In this document: piece after piece, positions 57,674-64,000 of the stretch
How positions within the stretch are numbered: position 1 is the stretch's first letter
How the letters are laid out: every line of letters starts with the position of its first letter
Assembly (NCBI RefSeq): GCF_041956535.1
Contig: NW_027192196.1
Location: 10,273-74,272, forward strand
Direction: 5' to 3'
DNA from: Calcarisporiella thermophila CBS 279.70
Lineage: Eukaryota; Calcarisporiellomycota
Length of the DNA: 64,000 bases
Made by a program: the position numbers and the translations under genes
The notes under the pieces: model-generated
The model's input: the letters and a program-made list of their open reading frames with translations, nothing else
The model's database searches: none
Told to the model about the DNA's origin: nothing

Positions 57674-59380
57674 TTAGCCCTGCCGCTGGCTCCCTTCCTC
57701 AGCAAGCTTGTTCAGCAGATCCGAAATCCACCGGCCCCACCCTCGGATGGGTATCCGATCGCGCTGCACATCGGCGTACAGATCGTGCAAGTCGGGCAGG
57801 TCGACGGGGCGGCCCATGACCTGGAAGCTCATCTTGACGGAGAGGGCGAGTGACGAGAAGTACATCTCCTTGAGGGTGTCGACCTGCGCCAGGTGCGAGC
57901 GCATCGCTGCTTCAATGCCTGCCCCCTAGAGCATTACACAAGGGGAAAAATTAAACCTCGCTTTGACATTCTTGGAAACATGGTGAATGAAAACAAAATT
58001 TTGGTTACTTCTGCTTCCTCCCCTGCGTCACGCTCCTCCGCATCCGAAAAGAGTTTCGCTTGGGCGACCATTGCTTGTACAAGGTTAAGCTGCTGAGCTA
58101 GTGTGTCCGCCGAGGCCATCCTCTCAATCCCCTGTGCATTGCAACGGTTACATTAATTGCGCTATTCAATCCGTGCTCGGGGTTAGACTAGTTACGTATC
58201 GGGGGCAGTCACGCTCGGCCGCGCCTTTGAATCGCTGGTCGCCCAGGTCAACCGCCATCGCCTGCTGCGGAATCGCCTGCTTTGCCAAGGCGGTGGAGAG
58301 GGGCCACGCCGAGCCAGCGCAGTAATAGGAGACGCGCAGGAACGGGCCCGTCCGGATGCCCTCGAGCAGCTTGCCGGCACGGTGGAAAAAGTGCACCGAG
58401 AGGAAGTGGAGGCCGGGTGAAAGCTTCACCTTACCCTAAGAGTGAAAGCGGGTGAGCCAAAAATTCGCACTCCATAGCGAGCGGGCACTCACCCATTTCT
58501 CTCGGCAATAGTGCTTTGAATGAGACGCCAGAGCAGTTAGGGCACGCTCAACAACGAGGCAGGCAGGGCATACTTACGCGTCCGTCGTTGTCCACGACCT
58601 TGTTCCCATCGATGAAGAGAGAGCTCCCGTCGTTGGACTCGGTGTAGAACGTGTACAGGCCGCCCCTCTTGACATCCAATAGCGTCCTGAATCGCACGGC
58701 GTAGTTCCCTATTCCAATCCTATGTCAATGCTACGCACGGGAGATCGAATTGAGGGGGAACAAAGCATGAATACCGTTGGCCGTGTGCTCATCCTCAGCA
58801 AACACTTCAGACTCGCTGGCTTCATTCACAGTGAGATTGGGAACAATGCCCACTTTCTAAGGGATGGAACAGGTTTAGAATTTCCCTTTCTTCTTCCATT
58901 CACTCTAACCGGTCCCAGTACCAACCATGCAGTCCAAACCTTCAAAGTCAGGAATGGATTCAAATTTTCCAGCAAAATACTCGAACAATACCCCCGGTCT
59001 CTTCAGAGACTCCTTGGAGGCTTCTATCTGTGATACTTTGATGTCGTTGTCATGACTCTGTGCAGTGTTGGGCTGGACATTATCGGCAGAGACCTCGGTC
59101 TCTTTAGTAAGCACCCCCGTCTCTTCAGCTTCTTCAGCATCAGGCTGAGCTGAAATGTTCTGGTCGGGATGGAGCTGATTAGGGTTCTCCTCAGACTCGA
59201 ATTGCGCTATGGGCGGCAATTTGTCCTCATCCTTCTGGCCCAGCTCATCTTTCAGATCTTCTAAATCATCAGGCTAAATTTCCATGGTTAACAATGCGGA
59301 TGTATCCAGGGGGGGAAAGAATGCGGATGAACCTTGACAGTCTGGACAGTTGTCCGATTGCTCATCCACCAAAATGCCAT
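57674..59380 (-). CDS. PA14-domain protein of unknown function
   Basis: Seven exons: 59380-59333, 59273-58926, 58856-58775, 58708-58578, 58435-58196, 58131-58009 and 57925-57674, giving 407 residues. The N-terminal third is acidic and disordered (PDDLEDLKDELGQKDED, Glu/Gln-rich). A PA14 domain follows at about 110-260: GVLFEYFAGKFESIPDFEGL, NYAVRFRTLLDVKRGGLYTF, YTESNDGSSLFIDGNKVVDN and KVKLSPGLHFLSVHFFHRAG. These match the PA14 beta-barrel pattern. The C-terminal part is helical with hydrophobic heptads (ADTLAQQLNLVQAMVAQAKL) and ends RGWGRWISDLLNKLAEEGSQ. No signal peptide or membrane helix is evident, so it may be intracellular. PA14 domains often bind carbohydrate; the ligand here is unknown. 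The first exon (MAFWWMSNRTTVQTVK) is the least certain. Confidence 0.82.
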
Positions 59381-60003
59381 GCTGGTGTCGATGGGGCGCT
59401 AATCCCGTGGAAAAGCAGCTATGGTTTAATAAAAAGAAGGGGATGAATCTTCTAAGAATAGGCGTTTGATCGCACTGCAGTGTCATGCCAAAAGACAAAT
59501 TAAATTTATTCGTGGATTTCCATACCTGTTTCAATTCTGGACGGTCGGCAACCCTAACCATGTGGGCACATTGCCCTCTTAGCACAAGCTGTCATCGCCG
59601 CCAGCCTCTCTGTCGCCGGCGCTGCTAAGAGTATGCTCCGGTGGCCGCTATTTTCTAAGCGGGTGGCAAAAGGCTATCCATCCTCCAATTAATCCTAGCT
59701 GGAGAAAAATGGTCAAATCAGGACTGCAGTCCTAAAGGCCGTTGTTCTCTCATTAGCATCAGGCCTTAAACCGGCTTTTACGATGGTCCTCCACGGCCAG
59801 CGCTGCTTCAAACGACTGGATTGCGTCCGCCGAACAATGCATGCTATGTATGACTAGTGTGTAAAGCGCTATACTTTTCACTTTAAGCTCGATTGCCCGA
59901 AGAACACGTCAATTTTTTTCGTTTTGGAATAGTTTCTTCCCCCGCTTGCCGTGACTCTGAAATTGACGCGAGTCCACGCTCTTCGAACGAACTAGAGCAT
60001 CTC
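59381..60003. promoter_or_regulatory. Divergent upstream region, PA14 gene / RAD50
   Basis: About 620 bases between two divergent start codons. No specific promoter element was recognised. Confidence 0.4.
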
Positions 60004-63000
60004 ATGTCCCTGATACAAAAGCTGGCCATTTGCGGCATAAGATCGTTCGATCCGGGAAGCCACACTGTCATCGACTTCCAATCCCCTCTCACACTAATAG
60101 TCGGGCCTAATGGGGCGGGGAAAACGGTTGGTATCATGCCTTGTTTTTTTCGCGTTGATCTCGTAACTCAATGGAAATGGACTGATCGCTATGCATCATG
60201 GCCTTAGACGATTATCGAATGTTTGAAATATGCTACCACAGGCGATTTACCACCTAACAGCAAAGGAGGCGCCTTTATTCACGATCCAAAGGTCTGTTTT
60301 TTAATCTCTGCTGTGGGCCCTTCTCACGACCTGCCCTAATCAATGTGTATTGTTAGGTGGCCGATCTGCCTGTGGTAAAGGCCCAGATAAAACTCAAGTT
60401 CCGTAGTGTCACGGGACAAGTCATGGTCTGTACACGATCACTACAGCTTTCCCAAAAGCGCTCCAAGGTGGAGCAAAAAACTTTGGACGGCGTGTTGATG
60501 ACGAGAGACCTAGAAACGGGCGAGGTATTTTAAGAAATTCAAAGGTCTTTTTTCTAGCTCACTCATAGCTATATGCTCCTTATATCTGTCCTTATATCTG
60601 GATAGCACGTCGCACTTGGATCACGGTGCGCAGAACTGGACGCCGATCTACCGCATTTTCTAGGCGTGTCCCGCGCTATACTGGATAATGTCATCTTCTG
60701 CCACCAAGAGGAGTCCAACTGGTTCTACACTATGCGTTCTTTCGTCTCTCTTTACTTTGCTTATGCGTACTTGTTCTCCTCCTCACATTTAGGCCATTGT
60801 CGGAACCAAGCGTTCTGAAAAAGAAATTTGATGAGATCTTCTCCTCTATCCGGTACAGGATGAATCGGAATGGATATGTCTGAATTTATTTGATACTAAT
60901 ATGTCTCCGGTGGTGTCTTCTAGCTATACCAAAGCCTATGATAGCATTAGAACCGTGCGGAAGGAAATGGTACAGGAGCTGAAGTTGGACCAACAAAAAC
61001 TGGATTTTTTACAAGTAGATAGGAAGAGAGCTGACAAGGTACACCCCCCTGTTCAGTATCCGAGGACCGAGTTTCTAATGCTCTACTATTTTCGCATTCA
61101 ACAGGCCACCTCCGAGCTCGAACAAGCGCGCAAGAACATTGCCAGAATAGAGGAGCGTTCAGCCAAGGTCGAGTCGGATTTAGCTGACGTGACCCACCAA
61201 TGCAACGAGCTCCTTGAGAAATACGGCGAGCACGAGAAGATCAAGGCGCGGCTCGATCAGCTTTTGCACGAAAAGTCCGTGATGGAAGCAACCCTCACCG
61301 ATTTGGAGGAAAACTTCACCCCTCTAAACGGTAATGCTTCCACTCTAGGTGGTGTTTTTCTCCTTCTCCCAACATCTTACGTTTATATCTGTGGATAGAA
61401 TCCGAAGAAGAACTTCAAAAGTTGGTGGAAGAGCAACGGCGAAAAATCGAGTCCCACGACAAAGTGCGCAGCGAGTGTGAAGCAACCGTGCAGGAAATCA
61501 CTGGAAATATCACCCAGCTTCGACGAGAGCTATCCAACAAGCACACAAACCAGGGGCGTCTCGTGGCTGAACTCGAAGTAAGTCAGCCTTGCATCCAAAA
61601 GGGTACACGCGGGATTGGTAGATTGGTCTTTAATCTTATTGCAGGCTTTCGACCGGCATATCCAGGAGCGAGTACGCGTTATGCGTGATGTCGGACGCGC
61701 GTTGGGTTTGGATGAAGCACTTTTCTCCGATGACAATGTGGACGCCAAACAGTTCACAGAGCAAATCGAAGAACAGCTCCACCAGCAGTCCAATGTGGTG
61801 GCCAATATCAAGGCAAGCTGAAGCTACATTATCTCGTACCCGAATTGCTATGAATAGATTAGATCTAACCCTATGATTGCAGAAAGAGGCCAAAGAAAAG
61901 GAAGCCGAGCTTATGAAGAATCTTCAATCCCTGAATGCTAGCATTGCATCCATTCGAGAAGTGAAAAAGCACCATGAGGCACTGAAGGTCCATATTATTA
62001 AGCCTTTTCTTTTTGTTGATGGAATGATGCATATACTTAACTCGACCATGTCTCTTCTCATCTAGGCAGTCACCCTTGAAAAAGTGAAGGACTGTACGAT
62101 CGAGTTGGAAAATCTTCAATTTTCTCTTTCCGAATCGAACGCACTAGAGGATAAATTACGGGAAGAGGTATGGAGCTTTCAACTCCATAGATCCATCCAC
62201 ACACTCTCTCCTAACTAGGCCGTTTGTTCTATAGAAAGCTTCTCTAGAGCAAGCAAAGGTACAGTTTTTAACCAGCGATATCGAGGATGTGCTACAGAGA
62301 AAGAATCGTGAACTGAGAGAGGTGGATGATGCGATCATCTCGCTGAACAACAAGATCGCCAAGCTGAGCCGACAGAGTGACACCTATGCCCGGCTTGGAT
62401 TGATGAAGTCCGAAAGAGAAAGGAAAAAGACCACGCTGCGTAACCTGTAAATTATAACCATTTTCTCCTCCTTTTTTTGTGAGATGATTGATGAGGTCAT
62501 TTAGACTTGCCGTGTGCGGTCCGAGCTTTGACAAGCTTAACCTCAAGGAGACAGAAGGCGAAAACTTGGAAAAGAGAGTGGAGGCCATGATCAAGTAATT
62601 GGATTTTTTTTTATCATTTTACATTGGCCAACTAGATAAAATTGTGAAACCATGGTCCATAGGGAAAAGGAAGAAGAGCTCACGGAGAAGACGGATGCAT
62701 ACCGGCATATAGGATTTGCCTTTACCGCCGCAAACACCAATCTCAATGTAATGCAGTCTAGAGCGGATGCAATGTCCAAAGAGCAAGAAGGTTTATTCCT
62801 GATTGAATAGGAGAGCATGGGTTGGATTAATGGAACTAATATGCTCCCATTCTATAGAGAAGAAAAATCGCCTTTATGACTTGTTCGGCGATCTGAACCT
62901 GCCCGAAGCGCTCAAGCAGGTCGAGGAAGAGACCCAGAAATATCAAGAGTAGGGGATCTGATTTCGCTTATTTTGAGGACTGTAGCCCTCAACTATTTTC

Positions 63001-64000
63001 TTCTCCATGGACAGGATGTTTGGACAAATTCAGAGTGCTATCGTCATGTACAAGTCATTCCTTGCCAAGGCAGGCAGAGGAAAGAATTGTCCGTTGTGCC
63101 TACGTTCATTTGCAAAGTCAACCGAGTTGGATGCCTTTATCAAAAAGGTATATGCCATGATTTTTCTTCATTGAGGGGGGGAGACTCGTTCCCTATAACA
63201 CATTTCCTTTTATTTGAAAAATTTATCCTTTGTAGCTTGAAGACAGCCTGAATACCCTTCCAGCTCGTCAAGAGACCGTGGAAACCCAAATCCAAGAGTT
63301 CGGGCAGAAGCGTAAACGGTACATGGAACATCTGCATGACTGGGAGCGAGTAAATCATCTCTCGCAAAAACAGGCGTTGTTACGGGAGGAAGCATCGGTG
63401 TGTGAGTCCCGAGCAAAATCCTTAAGAAACAAACTAAAAAAGGTGATATGATCTTTACAGAGACGATCCACTCTCATCTCTAATACCTACCTCCCTCCCC
63501 TCCTCTAGTGTGATGAGGAAGAGGTGACAGCCAAGAGGGAACTTTCCGAGCTCCTCTCCCTGCAAAAGAAGGTGGAAGAATGTGCCCGACTGCAGCGCGA
63601 GATCCGCCAACTTGACAGCATTATCGAAGATTACGAAAGTGAACTAAGTTGGACCGGCTCCACCAAGACCATTGATGAATACCAGCAGGAATACGATAAA
63701 CTTCAAGACCAGGGGTAAGCACGCTATTGGAACATTTTTTACGGGGGAGAGACGAGTCTTTCTCAACCGCCTCCTCTGTGCATGATAGCCAAGCGCTTCG
63801 GCGCGACATCCAGCGTCTCCATCACGAAATGGTCACTCAGCAGCGTGAGCTATCGCTTCAAGAGGCTCGAGTCCGGGATGCCAGTGAGCAGCTCTCCAGC
63901 ATGAACCTACAGTTCCATCAGCGTGAACAGTTGCAGCGGACCCTCCAGACCCTGCAGGACGAGCTAGCCAAGACAGAAGAACATATCCAGGTATGGACCG
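60004..64000 (+). CDS. RAD50: DNA double-strand break repair ATPase RAD50 (3' end beyond window)
   Basis: Nineteen exons are visible: 60004-60126, 60208-60291, 60357-60524, 60606-60721, 60793-60852, 60924-61038, 61105-61330, 61399-61577, 61645-61812, 61883-61987, 62066-62167, 62235-62446, 62505-62594, 62663-62790, 62858-62948, 63015-63147, 63236-63442, 63509-63714 and 63789-63990. Together they give 905 residues. RAD50 is the SMC-like ATPase of the Mre11-Rad50-Nbs1 complex, which tethers and processes broken DNA ends. The N-terminus [20 protein letters not shown] and Walker [21 protein letters not shown] are diagnostic, as is [20 protein letters not shown] (Q-loop region). A long coiled coil follows. 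The zinc-hook CPLC lies at residues 681-684, the expected place. The C-terminal Walker B/signature half is off the window. The intron at 61813 appears to be GC-AG (AAG|GCAAGC). Confidence 0.96.

Noticed and set aside
1-64000. CRISPR arrays, rRNA, tRNA genes, telomere repeats and LTR retrotransposon polymerases were looked for.
   Set aside because: None was found. The only tandem repeats are short, coding or two-copy, and no reverse transcriptase or integrase motif was visible.

Overview
This is a eukaryotic, fungal window. Protein-coding genes are interrupted by many short introns (about 50-100 nt, mostly GT-AG), and several families are fungal in character: a KRE2/MNT1-type GT15 mannosyltransferase, a fungal-type GMC oxidoreductase, a Sfh5-like Sec14 protein and a Git3/cAR-like receptor. 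A three-polo-box PLK4 kinase at 42.5-45.3 kb points away from Dikarya. PLK4 is tied to centrioles, and in fungi it is known from lineages that keep centrioles or relics of them. An early-diverging fungus (zoosporic lineage, or something like Basidiobolus) is therefore my best guess, with no firm species call.

The window has two parts with a sharp border near 34.8 kb. The left part is AT-rich, gene-poor and accessory. It holds a broken NRPS fragment (1.1-3.6 kb), two GC-rich blocks with decayed open frames of unknown origin (3.6-5.3 and 17.7-20.1 kb), and mobile-element remnants (13.8-16.3 kb: a Tc1/mariner-type DNA-binding domain with no catalytic domain, and a Myb/SANT-like gene between inverted repeats). 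Intact single genes are scattered among these: an acyl-CoA thioesterase II with a C-terminal Ser-Lys-Ile, a secreted GMC oxidoreductase, a zinc alcohol dehydrogenase, a seven-helix receptor, a Dabb-domain protein and a GT15 mannosyltransferase. There are also four small or low-complexity secreted proteins.

The right part (34.8-64 kb) is gene-dense and conserved. In order it carries a Dicer (minus), a PA-TM-RING ubiquitin ligase (plus), a small membrane protein (minus), PLK4 (plus), a Yra1/ALY mRNA export factor with a 669-nt first intron (minus), cytoplasmic cysteinyl-tRNA synthetase (14 exons, plus), protein phosphatase methylesterase PPME1 (plus), a Sfh5-like CRAL-TRIO protein (minus), a DXD glycosyltransferase (minus), a PA14-domain protein (minus) and RAD50 (plus, cut by the window end). 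Many pairs are divergent or convergent with short intergenic spaces.

Exon-intron models were built by hand from splice signals, reading phase and family knowledge. All multi-exon models in the right half, and those of the thioesterase, GMC, ADH and GT15 genes, give complete in-frame coding lengths. About 4 of some 81 introns are best explained as GC-AG. Frame-breaking indels were seen only in the left-half accessory genes, two of them in A-runs. I saw no tRNA, rRNA, CRISPR array or telomere repeat.
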